DNA of 19,438 bases from CBDHHC01 sp050633205 (GCA_050633205.1 JBOEGA010000106.1:1-19438); one strand, 5' to 3'; shown: positions 7,592-16,080, counted from the first letter of the stretch. Made by a program: numbers and translations. Notes: generated by a model from the letters alone, not told the origin.

Positions 7592-8953
7592 TTACCCTTT
7601 GCCTCCCTGTACCAGATCGCCGGATATGGTTTTTGCTTTTTTCAGGACGATGGATGGTTGCCGGCTTGCTATAAGGCCTTTGGGCCATAGAACCATGATG
7701 GCTACCATGGCAATGCCGAATATGAGCATACGATAGACTGCGGGGTTAAAATCCTCGCCAAAGATATTTTTCAGGAAGTCCATATTACGTAATGCTTCAG
7801 AGGATCCGACGAGTACGAATGCAGAGATTACAACGCCGATCTGGCTGCGCATACCGCCCAGCACTACCACTGCGAGGATGATTGCGCTTTCGATGAATAC
7901 GAATGAATTCGGGGTGATACTGCCCTGTTTTGTCGCGAAGAAGGCTCCGGCAAAACCGCCAAACATTGCACCTATTGAGAAGGCCGTCAGCTTGGTTGTG
8001 GTTGTATTGATGCCCAAAGAGCGGCAGGCAATTTCATCTTCCCTCAGTGCTTCCCAAGCGCGGCCGATCGGTAGTCTTTTCAGTCGAAGGACTACGTAAT
8101 TGGTAATGAGTGCCAGTATCAGGATGATGTAGAACAGAACGATGAACTTATGCGTGGGATCATAGGCAATGCCGAAATAGTCAGCGAAGGTATTGTCACC
8201 GAAACGTTTGAACTCAAGGCCAAAGAGGGTCGGTGACGGGATTCTTGACAGGCCATCAGGGCCACCGGTTACTTCATGCCAGTTTATGAGGATGATCCGG
8301 ATGATTTCACCAAAGGCGAGCGTTACGATTGCAAGATAATCACCTCTAAGGCGGAGGACCGGGAAACCCAGAATTATGCCCCAGAAGGCTGCAAGTATTC
8401 CAGCCAAAGGCAGACATGCCCAGAAGCCAAGATCAAAATTCTGAGCCAGCAGGGCGAATGAATAGGCGCCGACCGCATAGAATGCAACATAGCCCAGATC
8501 CAGCATTCCTGCCAATCCGACAACGATATTGAGGCCCCAGCCCAGCATAATGTAGGTGAGGATTTCTATTGCCAGATTCAGCAGTTGCCGGTCTGCGAAG
8601 GGCAGAATTGGAAACACGAAAGCGAAGATGATGAGAAACGGGATTGCAGCCGTTTTTATTATATCAAGATAGCTTGTTGTAACTTCATCTTTTTTTATGG
8701 CGGTATTTGTTCTACTTCTTTCCGGGAGAACCTTTCTGAAATTGTGCAGCAGTCTCAGAATAAAGGCCAGAACAACGAAGATCAGGACGAGATCCCAGCG
8801 GTCTTTGAGAGAAGGGCCTGTGGATGTCTGTTCAACTATGTGACTTACTATGCCGATGCACAGCAGGAATACTATTATTGCTGCAGCCGTTGCATCTTTC
8901 AGGCTGGCAACGAAATCAACTGTATTATTGCTTTTGTTTACTTGAGTGGTCAC
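7592..8953 (-). CDS. livM: branched-chain amino acid ABC transporter permease LivM
   Basis: This is a 453-residue inner-membrane permease of the LivM family. The N-terminal part (about 1-100) carries two extra hydrophobic segments, as in the long LivM proteins with the LivHM N-terminal extension. The core begins near the ILTYIMLGWGLNIVVGLAGMLDLGYVAFYAVGAYSFA region. The cytoplasmic loop contacting the ATPases is GRAWEALREDEIACRSLGIN (about 295-315). The start is a GTG, 5 bp after the livH stop, with an AAAAGG ribosome site inside the end of livH. With LivH it forms the membrane channel for leucine, isoleucine and valine uptake. Confidence 0.94.
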   Translation of the reverse strand: MTTQVNKSNNTVDFVASLKDATAAAIIVFLLCIGIVSHIVEQTSTGPSLKDRWDLVLIFVVLAFILRLLHNFRKVLPERSRTNTAIKKDEVTTSYLDIIKTAAIPFLIIFAFVFPILPFADRQLLNLAIEILTYIMLGWGLNIVVGLAGMLDLGYVAFYAVGAYSFALLAQNFDLGFWACLPLAGILAAFWGIILGFPVLRLRGDYLAIVTLAFGEIIRIILINWHEVTGGPDGLSRIPSPTLFGLEFKRFGDNTFADYFGIAYDPTHKFIVLFYIILILALITNYVVLRLKRLPIGRAWEALREDEIACRSLGINTTTTKLTAFSIGAMFGGFAGAFFATKQGSITPNSFVFIESAIILAVVVLGGMRSQIGVVISAFVLVGSSEALRNMDFLKNIFGEDFNPAVYRMLIFGIAMVAIMVLWPKGLIASRQPSIVLKKAKTISGDLVQGGKG

Positions 8954-8958
8954 CGGTA

Positions 8959-9873
8959 TTATACCTTTTCGACTTCAGGTTTTCCAAGAATTCCGGATGG
9001 AAGGAAAATCAACATGACGACGAGAACCGAGAAGGCTGCTACATCCTTGTATTCGCTGGAGAAGTAGGCTGACCAGAAAACCTCGATCAGGCCAATCAGC
9101 AATCCGCCAAGCATGGCACCAGGCATGGAGCCGATGCCGCCCAGAACGGCTGCTGTAAAGGCTTTAATGCCCGGTACAAAACCGTCAAAGAAGTGAGCTG
9201 ATCCGTAGTTTATGACATACATAAGGCCCGCGACTGCTGCGAGAGATGCTCCCATTACGAATGTCAGGGAAATTGTGCGGTCAACATTTACGCCAAGAAG
9301 TTCAGCCATTTTGCTGTCCTGCTCACAGGCACGCTGGGCTCTTCCGAGTGACGTTCGTGAAATAATCAGCGAGAAGGCTGTCATAAGAACCAGAGTTACA
9401 AGGATAATCAGAATCTGCTTGTTCTGCAGGAATACGACAAATCCGTCTGCTCTTTCCATCAGGTTATAGCCGCCGGTGATTATTGGCTGAACTGAATGAC
9501 TGCGTGAGCCCTGCATGATCTGAACGAAATTCTGCAGGATAATTGACATTCCGATCGCTGTGATCAGCGGTGCGAGACGGAAGGATCCGCGCAATGGCCT
9601 GTAGGCGACCCGTTCGACTGTCCATCCCCAGACTGCTGTCAGTATCATGGCTATGATGAGAACCAGTATGAGCGCAAGGGGTATCCAGGAAACGATGGTC
9701 GTAATGGCGATAAAAGCCATGAGACCGAGGAAGACACTGACCATAAAGATATCGCCGTGGGCGAAGTTGATCATGCCGATTATGCCGTATACCATCGTGT
9801 ATCCGATAGCGATAAGGCCGTATATTGAGCCAAGAGTGAGGCCGTTTATTAGCTGCTCAGTAAAATATTCCAT
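8959..9873 (-). CDS. livH: branched-chain amino acid ABC transporter permease LivH
   Basis: This is the first gene of the livHMGF set. It encodes a permease of 304 residues with about eight membrane helices. It shows the family opening NGLTLGSIYGLIAIGYTMVYGIIGMINFAHGD and the ATPase-contact loop QDSKMAELLGVNVDRTISL (about 188-205). The frame can be read from a TTG eight codons upstream (9897), but the ATG at 9873, giving MEYFTEQL, fits the usual N-terminus of the family. The ribosome site is weak (GGGA). It partners LivM; the five-gene set imports branched-chain amino acids powered by LivF and LivG. Confidence 0.94.
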   Translation of the reverse strand: MEYFTEQLINGLTLGSIYGLIAIGYTMVYGIIGMINFAHGDIFMVSVFLGLMAFIAITTIVSWIPLALILVLIIAMILTAVWGWTVERVAYRPLRGSFRLAPLITAIGMSIILQNFVQIMQGSRSHSVQPIITGGYNLMERADGFVVFLQNKQILIILVTLVLMTAFSLIISRTSLGRAQRACEQDSKMAELLGVNVDRTISLTFVMGASLAAVAGLMYVINYGSAHFFDGFVPGIKAFTAAVLGGIGSMPGAMLGGLLIGLIEVFWSAYFSSEYKDVAAFSVLVVMLIFLPSGILGKPEVEKV

Positions 9874-9968
9874 GTGTCCCGTGTCTGATCTGCCCAAACG
9901 GGTATGTCGTCATTAGCGTTTGTTATGTTTATTATTAACTGTGATTATTTAGCAGGATTTGGGCCGGA

Positions 9969-10012
9969 ATTACAATAGGCGATAGGATAAGCGTGGTATT
10001 GTAATGACACGC
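9969..10012. promoter_or_regulatory. interleaved inverted repeats in the livH leader
   Basis: Two inverted repeats interlock: ATTACAATA (9969-9977) with TATTGTAAT (9997-10005), and GCGTG (9991-9995) with CACGC (10008-10012). They lie about 95-140 bp before the livH start. As DNA they could be operators of a dimeric regulator. As RNA the order A-B-A'-B' has pseudoknot topology. The transcription start is not known, so neither reading is established. Confidence 0.35.
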
Positions 10013-10049
10013 AAATGTTGTGTTCGGAATATACGGTATGGAAGGAATT

Positions 10050-10081
10050 CAGACTTTCCCTGAAAGACAAGGGAAAGTCTG
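10050..10081 (-). terminator. hairpin after the SulP gene
   Basis: A perfect 11-bp stem (CAGACTTTCCC at 10050-10060 with its complement at 10071-10081) encloses a 10-nt loop, 14 bp after the SulP stop codon. On the minus strand the following bases are AATTCCTT rather than a T-run, so it is a weak or message-protecting terminator. The position still supports separate transcription of the SulP gene and livH. Confidence 0.6.
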
Positions 10082-10095
10082 TTGTTTGTTCTGGC

Positions 10096-11730
10096 TTAAT
10101 GGCCGCTGCCAAGTGCGCCGGTTTTTACCGTGTAATCAACCGCAATTCCGTAATTCGGATCGTCGTCTGAGTCCACTATGAGTTGGCCTGCCCGGTTCAG
10201 AAGGAAATGGCAGTCCCGTGACAGGTGACGCAATTGCAGGTTTTTGCCTTCTGCTTCGTATTTGGATGCCAGTGCTTCAATCGCCTGCAGGGCCGACTGG
10301 TCAGCAACGCGGCTGTTCATGAAGTCTACAATTACCAGTTTGGGGTCGTTTTTCGGGTCAAACAGTTCGTTGAAACCTTCCACTGATCCGAAAAACAGAG
10401 GGCCTTCAATCTGATAGATTTTATCACCCTCTGGTGTTGTTGTTTTTCTTGCCTGAATGCGGGTGGCATTGTTCCAGGCATAGGCCAGAGCGGAAACGAT
10501 TACACCAACAATAACAGCGATAGCCAGGTCGGTGAAGACAGTTACTGTCGTTACCAGAAAGATAACCATTGCGTCTGTTAGAGGGATTTTTCTCAGGATT
10601 GTCAGGCTGTTCCAGGCAAATGTACCGATAACAACCATAAACATAACACCAACAAGTGCAGCGAGCGGGATCTGTTCGATCAGGCTGGAAGCCACGAGTA
10701 TGAATGCCAGAAGGAATAATGAAGCAGAAATGCCTGACAGGCGTGTGCGACCGCCGGATTTTACGTTGATCATGGACTGCCCGATCATAGCGCAACCGCC
10801 CATTCCTCCGAAAAAGCCTGTAGTTGTGTTGGCTACGCCCTGAGCTATACATTCTTTTGAGGCTCCGCCGGATTTTCCTGTCATCTCGCCTACGAGGTTC
10901 AGTGTCAGGAGGCTTTCAATCAGTCCGATGGCAGCCATAATTAGGGCGTAGGGGAAGATGATTTTCAGAGTTTCGAATGTCAGAGGTACTTCCGGCAGAT
11001 GGAATGGCGGCAGTGTGCCCTTGATTGATGCCATATCACCGACGCGCGGAACATCAATGCCAAAGGCGATTACTATGATGGCCACAATGCCGATGCCTGC
11101 CAGTGGTGCCGGAATGATGTTTGTGACTTTCGGAATTCCCCAGATTATTCCCATTGTCAGGCCGACAAGCGCCAGCATGTAAACCAGTGGCCAGCCGGAC
11201 ATCCAGACTTTTGCTGTTTCCGCACCCTCGGGAGCAGGAACCTGAAACTGCGTAAGCTGGGCGAGGAAAATCACGATGGCGAGGCCGTTTACAAAGCCAA
11301 GCATGACCGGGTGCGGAACCAGGCGGATAAATTTACCGAGGTGAAAAATCCCAGCCAGTATCTGCATCAGGCCCATAAGGACAACGGTTGCGAAAAGATA
11401 TTCAACGCCATGTTTGGCTACGAGCGAGACCATAACGACAGCAAGAGCGCCTGTGGCTCCGGAAATCATGCCGGGTCTTCCGCCAAAAACGGCTGTGATC
11501 AGGCCAACTATAAAGGCTGCATAAAGTCCGACAAGTGGATGTACGCCTGCTACGAAGGCAAAAGCAACAGCTTCGGGGACCAGTGCCAGGGCTACAGTCA
11601 GGCCGGCAAGAATTTCAGTTTTTAATACATTTGGAGTGTAAATACTCGAGTCAAATAATTTTCCGTCAGAAGACGTAAAACGAGCGGCAAAAGTGGCAAG
11701 CAAGGGCTTTGTCACGGCAATTCTATCCAT
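10096..11730 (-). CDS. SulP family inorganic anion transporter
   Basis: This 544-residue inner-membrane transporter is of the SLC26/SulP family. The membrane domain (about 35-430) opens with LAGLTVALALVPEAVAFAFVAGVHPLVGLYAAF and contains the sulphate-permease signature region GRPGMISGATGALAVV. The cytoplasmic C-terminal STAS domain (about 440-530) has the core FVIVDFMNSRVADQSAL-like segment. Substrates in this family are sulphate, bicarbonate or other anions, and there is no neighbouring carbonic anhydrase or sulphate gene to decide. The ATG at 11730 lacks a purine-rich ribosome site. A GTG five codons in (11715) is a possible alternative. It is followed on the same strand by the liv cluster after a 222-bp gap with a hairpin, so it is probably not part of that operon. 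Confidence 0.92.
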   Translation of the reverse strand: MDRIAVTKPLLATFAARFTSSDGKLFDSSIYTPNVLKTEILAGLTVALALVPEAVAFAFVAGVHPLVGLYAAFIVGLITAVFGGRPGMISGATGALAVVMVSLVAKHGVEYLFATVVLMGLMQILAGIFHLGKFIRLVPHPVMLGFVNGLAIVIFLAQLTQFQVPAPEGAETAKVWMSGWPLVYMLALVGLTMGIIWGIPKVTNIIPAPLAGIGIVAIIVIAFGIDVPRVGDMASIKGTLPPFHLPEVPLTFETLKIIFPYALIMAAIGLIESLLTLNLVGEMTGKSGGASKECIAQGVANTTTGFFGGMGGCAMIGQSMINVKSGGRTRLSGISASLFLLAFILVASSLIEQIPLAALVGVMFMVVIGTFAWNSLTILRKIPLTDAMVIFLVTTVTVFTDLAIAVIVGVIVSALAYAWNNATRIQARKTTTPEGDKIYQIEGPLFFGSVEGFNELFDPKNDPKLVIVDFMNSRVADQSALQAIEALASKYEAEGKNLQLRHLSRDCHFLLNRAGQLIVDSDDDPNYGIAVDYTVKTGALGSGH

Positions 11731-11987
11731 TATTTTAGGAGTTTACGGGTCAATTTTTTTCGTACAGCTAGGCGGCACGTTATGGTTTTTTCCTCATAGA
11801 GGAAGCTGGTATTGTGTCGCAGCGCAATATGAATTGGGGATATTATGGAGGAAACAGGTTGTGATGTGGTTAATGAGGGACAGGGGTGAAAAAAATATCC
11901 CCTTGCCGTGGAGCGGAAGACGGGTTGTCCTCAGTCAGGAGCTGCGGTTGTTTTGGTTTTGGCTCAGGCTGGTGTTGTTGGGATGAA

Positions 11988-12749
11988 TTATCTATGAATA
12001 AATAGAAAGTTGTCATTTTCGTATTCTTTTTCAAGACGATATCCAGCACTTCCTAAAATAGCACAAACCTCCTCTTTATTATCTTCAAATGTCTCTATAA
12101 AAATAATGGGCTTGCATCTTCTTAATGTCTGCATACTTCCCATAAGTACATCCAGTTCAAAACCCTCAACGTCTATTTTGATAAAATCTACATCACTGTT
12201 TTCTCCGAGAAAACTGTCTATGGAATTGATTGTAATATTTCCGTTTTGGTCTGCTTTTAAACTAGTAGCCCCAATATTCGTCCTGTTAGTCTTGTCAACA
12301 CTAGCTTTTGAAGGAGTTTTACCAATCCCAATATTATGACAGCTGACAACATGAGAAATATGATTATGGTCAATATTTTTTCTCAAAATATTGTATGTGT
12401 CTGTTAATGGTTCAAAAGCATGAATTGCTTTTAGGTTATGCTTTAGTGCCCAGTATACTGAATGGTTGCCAATATTAGCTCCGACATCAAATATGACATT
12501 AATATCTTGAAAGTATTGATCCAGATCTATTAAAATTTCAATTTCGTAAAAATTGCGTTCGGTAAACAGGTGTTTTTGAATTGCATCGGTAAACATATAT
12601 GGAAGATACATGCAGCCATCATTTTTCAGTTGTATCAAACAATGATGTTCCTGACTGCATATGAAGTTCTCAAGCATGGAAACTCTATCTTCCAGTTTTC
12701 TATATGATTTTGTTTTTTTAATAAGACTATTAAATATTTTTATTGTCAT
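11988..12749 (-). CDS. FkbM family methyltransferase
   Basis: This 253-residue protein has a short N-terminal coiled/helical part (about 8-32). A Rossmann methyltransferase follows, with the SAM-binding motif IFDVGANIGNHSVYWA (87-100), acidic loop AFEP (111-114), and the FkbM hallmark DFIKIDVEGFELDVLMG (188-204). FkbM-type enzymes O-methylate sugars, polyketides or surface glycans. The acceptor here is unknown and no glycan or biosynthetic genes adjoin. The gene is clearly richer in A+T than the liv and SulP genes, and stands alone with no good ribosome site, which suggests separate acquisition. Confidence 0.87.
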   Translation of the reverse strand: MTIKIFNSLIKKTKSYRKLEDRVSMLENFICSQEHHCLIQLKNDGCMYLPYMFTDAIQKHLFTERNFYEIEILIDLDQYFQDINVIFDVGANIGNHSVYWALKHNLKAIHAFEPLTDTYNILRKNIDHNHISHVVSCHNIGIGKTPSKASVDKTNRTNIGATSLKADQNGNITINSIDSFLGENSDVDFIKIDVEGFELDVLMGSMQTLRRCKPIIFIETFEDNKEEVCAILGSAGYRLEKEYENDNFLFIHR

Positions 12750-13094
12750 AATGTAATGCCTAATAAAGAAAATACGCAGATACCTTTCAGGGAATGTATT
12801 ATAGGATCATGGCAATAAGAGAGCGCTTTTATTTAAATATACTATACATAATACTTCCGTTTCATATTGCTATAATATAGATGTATGTGCACCTATATAC
12901 TGGCATGCAGAAGTCTTGTGTAAATCTATTTTTATCGGGATGCCACCCTGGCGGATGGCTATATGACTTATCATGACAGGAAAGTTTCGTGAGGTTATGT
13001 GCCAGATTACGATCTTGTGATTTGTGTCGTTGGGCTGGTTTGTTAAGTTCCGGGGAAAATTTTCTCACACAGATAATATAAGGACATTTCTATC
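12750..13094. other. intergenic region between FkbM and membrane protein genes
   Basis: This 345-bp gap must contain divergent promoters for the FkbM gene (left) and the membrane protein gene (right). The left half is AT-rich and resembles the FkbM gene in composition. A GATAATATAA stretch at about 13070-13080 is a possible -10 region for the rightward gene, without a clear -35. A minus-strand open frame here lacks protein-like composition and is rejected. I see no RNA gene. Confidence 0.4.
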
Positions 13095-13469
13095 ATGAGC
13101 CTGATAACAAGAAGCATAAAATGGATCATGCTGGTTTCAGGTGTGCTGACCTGCACCATGATTTATGCGGTGATTGCTCCGGAAGCGGCGCTTATGAGCA
13201 CGTTCGGGGCTTCGTTGAGTGGTCCGGTGGCAGAAATTGTTGTCAGGAACTGGGGGGCGTTGATTACGCTGGTTGGGGGGATGCTGATTTATGGTGCGTT
13301 CAGCGAACTGCATCGCTCGTTTATTCTTGTTATTGCAAGTGTCAGCAAAATCGTTTTTATCGGTCTGGTATTAGGCTTTGGCAGCCAGTATCTGGGCAAG
13401 GCCGGGGTTGCTATCGGGTTTGACTGTGTGGTGGTTCTGATATTTCTGGTTTATCTGCTTCGTCGATGA
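13095..13469 (+). CDS. four-helix membrane protein, unknown function
   Basis: This 124-residue protein consists almost entirely of four hydrophobic helices (about 8-28, 52-70, 74-95 and 100-121), ending in two arginines. Polar residues are few: an Asn-Trp pair near residue 52, and a short SELHRS loop near residue 70. No motif identifies the family. A modest AAGGAC ribosome site is 11 bp before the ATG. It converges on the GNAT gene with a 15-bp gap. It resembles small integral membrane proteins that are widespread and uncharacterised in proteobacteria. No function is proposed. Confidence 0.75.
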   Translation: MSLITRSIKWIMLVSGVLTCTMIYAVIAPEAALMSTFGASLSGPVAEIVVRNWGALITLVGGMLIYGAFSELHRSFILVIASVSKIVFIGLVLGFGSQYLGKAGVAIGFDCVVVLIFLVYLLRR

Positions 13470-13484
13470 GGTTTAAAGACTGTA

Positions 13485-13952
13485 TTACAGTTCGAATTCC
13501 ATTAAGGGAATTTGTCTGCCGGGATCAACTTCAGATTTTTGCATTGTAATAATCCTGCATCCTTTTTTCAGATAGAATTTTTCTGCAGCATTGGGGTCGG
13601 CTTCAAAAGTAAATTTCGAAAATCCTGTGTTCCTGCACAAGGTGATTGCGTGATTCCAGAGAAAGTTGCCGATGCCTATACCGATATATTCAGGATCAAC
13701 AAACAGGTGTGTCAGTTCCGGTGGGGTGGATTTCATATTAAAGCTGTAGAACCCGAGAGTTTTTCTCTTCTCTTCGCAGATAAAACAATGGTTGTTTTCT
13801 ATCTGCTCCATGTTCAGTTTCAGGAATGGCCTGGATGCTTCCATAAATGCTGATCCGTAGCCCCAATGGGCTTTTGACCGAAAGGCAAGGTCTTCCAGTA
13901 TGGGGTGTTCATCAGGTGTAGCCGGGCGGATATTTGGGTGCATTTTGTCCAT
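13485..13952 (-). CDS. GNAT family N-acetyltransferase
   Basis: This 155-residue protein has the GNAT fold. An N-terminal IRPATPDEHPILEDLAFRSK segment leads to the beta-strand LTHLFVDPEY and the acetyl-CoA pyrophosphate loop YIGIGIGNFLWNHAI (89-103). A late C-terminal strand FTFEADPNAAEKFYLKKGCRI matches the family motif B. The frame opens seven codons earlier (13973), but GGAAG is correctly placed only for the ATG at 13952. The substrate is unknown. It is divergent from the small membrane-anchored protein gene, with a 79-bp shared promoter region. Confidence 0.85.
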   Translation of the reverse strand: MDKMHPNIRPATPDEHPILEDLAFRSKAHWGYGSAFMEASRPFLKLNMEQIENNHCFICEEKRKTLGFYSFNMKSTPPELTHLFVDPEYIGIGIGNFLWNHAITLCRNTGFSKFTFEADPNAAEKFYLKKGCRIITMQKSEVDPGRQIPLMEFEL

Positions 13953-14031
13953 GGTTACTTCCATACTTATCATATATTTAATTATAACTCTGTATGGTTC
14001 AGGGTGGTAGCAACATCTGTTTTGCAGAATT

Positions 14032-14340
14032 ATGATGAAAGTTAATAAAGCCTTTTCTATTGGTCTGCTGTATGCGCTTGGTCTGGCTTTGATTGTTTCA
14101 CTGGCGGCGCTAGCGCCGAAAGAAGGGCAACCGGTTCTGGTGGTTGCATCCCCATTTTATGATAACTCTGCGGTTAAAGTTGTCTTATTATCAAAAAATA
14201 CAACAGTCGAATATATGGTGCTTCCGTGGATGGTTACTGCTTCCAGCCCTGTGCGGAACAAAGATGGTCTGGTAGAGGATTTATATTCGTCAGGTGCCTG
14301 GCTGGTGCTTGATGCAGGGCTGGTTAATCTGTGTCTGTAA
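14032..14340 (+). CDS. small membrane-anchored or secreted protein upstream of MCP
   Basis: This 102-residue protein has one N-terminal hydrophobic helix (about 8-28, following MMKVNKAFSI), which could be a membrane anchor or an uncleaved signal. The rest (about 30-102) would be periplasmic and ends in GAWLVLDAGLVNLCL. I have a loose memory of similar short proteins ending in a GAWLVLD motif in other alphaproteobacteria, but know no function. The gene is 36 bp before the chemotaxis receptor gene in the same direction, so the two are probably co-transcribed. No clear ribosome site precedes either of the adjacent ATG codons (14032 or 14035). Confidence 0.7.
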   Translation: MMKVNKAFSIGLLYALGLALIVSLAALAPKEGQPVLVVASPFYDNSAVKVVLLSKNTTVEYMVLPWMVTASSPVRNKDGLVEDLYSSGAWLVLDAGLVNLCL

Positions 14341-14376
14341 AGTCGTTGTCCCGGAATTTGTGATTAAAGAGCAAAG

Positions 14377-15861
14377 ATGAGTTGGAAAATGGAAGACATT
14401 AAATCGGATAAGGGTTTGTTAACCCTCAGAGATTCATTCGCAATCTGTATGATCTCCTTCATCTGGCTCAATTTTCTGATGAATGCGGGGCTGGCATTTA
14501 TGCTGGGAAAGGGGCTGGTTCTTACATTTGTACTTGCTCTCGTTATGTCAGCTGTTCCAACAGTTTTCTTTTACAAGGAACGCTCTTCCCCAATTACGCG
14601 ATACCTGACATCTGCAAGTGCGGCCGGTATGGTTGCGCTTATGGTCAATACAATGGGTGGTACCGGGTATCAGATTGATATGCACATGTATTTTTTTGCT
14701 GTGCTTGCTTTTGTTTCAGGCTGGTGTGACTGGAGAGCGATTGTTGTAAATGCAGCAGTTGTGGCTGTACATCACCTGATTTTAAATTTTGCCTATCCGG
14801 CCGCGGTTTTCCCGAATGGCAGTGATCTCAGCAGAGTAATATTTCACGCGGTGATTGTTGTTTTTCAGTCCGGTTTCCTGATCTGGCTGACATATAAATT
14901 GTCCGATGCAATTGAAAGTGCCAGCAAAGCGACGCAAAATGCCGAACATGCCAAGGAGATGGCCGAGATTAAAACCCGGGAAGTAGAGAAGATTGCGAAT
15001 GAAAGCAGAGTTAACCAGGAAAAGGTTATGTCTCTGGTGGAGAGTTACAGACAGAGTATAACCCAAAACCACAATAAAGTTTCTGATTGCGGTAATGAAC
15101 TTTCTTCAATGGCGGACAGGCTGACCAGTATAGCGAATGATTCAGCAAGTGAGGTCGGTTCTGTCAATGATCTCACAAACCGCTCTGCAGAAAGCGCTGA
15201 TTCAGTCGCGTCTGCCACAGAGGAGCTGTCTCATTCAATAAGTAATATTTCCAACAAGATCAGTGAGACATCAACAGTGGTGGAAAATGGTCTTGTTGCT
15301 GCAAAAGGGACCAATGAATCTGTCGGGAAGCTTGAAGCTGCTGCCCTTAAAATTGGTGATGTTATTTCTCTAATTCAGGATATTGCGGAGCAGACGAATC
15401 TTCTGGCATTAAATGCTACAATTGAAGCCGCGAGAGCCGGAGAAGCGGGCAAAGGGTTTTCGGTTGTTGCTTCCGAAGTGAAATCTCTTGCCAGTCAAAC
15501 AGCAAAAGCGACTGAAGATATATCCGTGCAGATTTCAGCAATACAGAATTCAACCGAAGCGGCTGTTCATGATATCCAGAATATTGTGAAAGTGATGTCT
15601 AACGTCAGTGAGCTTACGGATGAAGTTATGGAAATATCAAGACAACAGGCGCAGGCAACAGAGAAGATTTCCTCCAATGCACATAAGTCATCTGAAAATG
15701 CTCAGGATCTGAAGCACAAAATCAACAAGGTATCTGAAGTAACCAGAGAGACTGCGGCAGTCGCCGGACAGGTTAAAACAGTTTCCCTGAATGTCTGTGA
15801 GGCCTCTGAAGAAGCAAGCAGCAGCACAGGCAATTTCCTGTCGAATGTATCTTCTGGGTAA
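14377..15861 (+). CDS. methyl-accepting chemotaxis protein with integral-membrane sensor
   Basis: This 494-residue receptor has an N-terminal region (about 22-172) of five or six membrane helices and no large periplasmic domain, so it senses within or through the membrane. Histidines lie in this region at 103, 132, 133 and 157 (MHMYFF, VAVHHLILN, FHAV). A helical linker (about 175-225) replaces a classical HAMP. The signalling domain has the conserved hairpin tip EQTNLLALNATIEAARAGEAGKGF (about 338-361) that contacts CheA/CheW. The C-terminus has no CheR-tethering pentapeptide. The stop codon lies 4 bp before the 3' end of the tRNA fragment, so this is the last chromosomal gene before the island. 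The stimulus is unknown. Confidence 0.92.
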   Translation: MSWKMEDIKSDKGLLTLRDSFAICMISFIWLNFLMNAGLAFMLGKGLVLTFVLALVMSAVPTVFFYKERSSPITRYLTSASAAGMVALMVNTMGGTGYQIDMHMYFFAVLAFVSGWCDWRAIVVNAAVVAVHHLILNFAYPAAVFPNGSDLSRVIFHAVIVVFQSGFLIWLTYKLSDAIESASKATQNAEHAKEMAEIKTREVEKIANESRVNQEKVMSLVESYRQSITQNHNKVSDCGNELSSMADRLTSIANDSASEVGSVNDLTNRSAESADSVASATEELSHSISNISNKISETSTVVENGLVAAKGTNESVGKLEAAALKIGDVISLIQDIAEQTNLLALNATIEAARAGEAGKGFSVVASEVKSLASQTAKATEDISVQISAIQNSTEAAVHDIQNIVKVMSNVSELTDEVMEISRQQAQATEKISSNAHKSSENAQDLKHKINKVSEVTRETAAVAGQVKTVSLNVCEASEEASSSTGNFLSNVSSG

Positions 15862-15865
15862 AATT

Positions 15866-15910
15866 TGGTAGCGGGGGAGGGACTTGAACCCCCGACCTAC
15901 GGATTATGAT
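15866..15910 (-). other. 3' half of tRNA-Met (CAT): island attachment site
   Basis: Read on the minus strand, these 45 bases match the 3' half of an elongator tRNA-Met. They contain anticodon loop ATCATAA, stem half TCCGT, variable loop, T-arm GGGGG-TTCAAGT-CCCTC, acceptor half CCCCGCT, discriminator A and encoded CCA. Beyond 15910 the sequence does not supply the matching anticodon-stem half or any D-arm or acceptor 5' half, so the gene is only a fragment and cannot fold. This is what a tyrosine integrase leaves when it inserts in the anticodon loop. The intact copy should lie at the other end of the island, outside the window to the right. Confidence 0.8.
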
Positions 15911-16014
15911 ATTTAATCTGGTGCTGACAGAGCTTCGATATATTTCGGAAATATAAATAAAAACAATAATTGTTCCGAAATCAGTATTTTCTACTTACGC
16001 CATAAATATCCCTC

Positions 16015-16080
16015 AAATGTTAGCCATAGGTTAGCCAGGCAAAATTTTTGAAATTCAAGGTATGCTCGTGGCTAACATTT
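16015..16080. repeat. TTAGCCA repeats flanking the integrase start
   Basis: AAATGTTAGCCA at 16015-16026 and its perfect complement at 16069-16080 form a 12-bp inverted repeat that encloses the integrase start codon. A third copy of the core, TTAGCCA, lies at 16031-16037. The placement fits integrase arm-type binding sites or an autoregulatory operator. If transcribed, the hairpin could also occlude the ribosome site. Confidence 0.5.

Noticed and set aside
11693..11986. A 97-codon plus-strand open frame upstream of the SulP gene
   Set aside because: It overlaps the SulP start on the other strand and its composition (many Trp and Leu from G-rich DNA) looks accidental. No homology or ribosome site is evident.
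12862..13068. A 68-codon minus-strand open frame between FkbM and the membrane protein gene
   Set aside because: It is rich in His, Cys, Lys and Tyr with no domain, has no ribosome site, and falls in the expected promoter region.
13479..13491. ACTGTATTACAGT palindrome between convergent genes as a terminator
   Set aside because: The stem is only about five pairs with too short a loop and no T-run. It also overlaps the GNAT stop codon.
15866..15945. A complete functional tRNA gene
   Set aside because: Only the half from anticodon loop to CCA is present. The bases beyond 15910 do not pair with the anticodon stem and contain no acceptor 5' strand.
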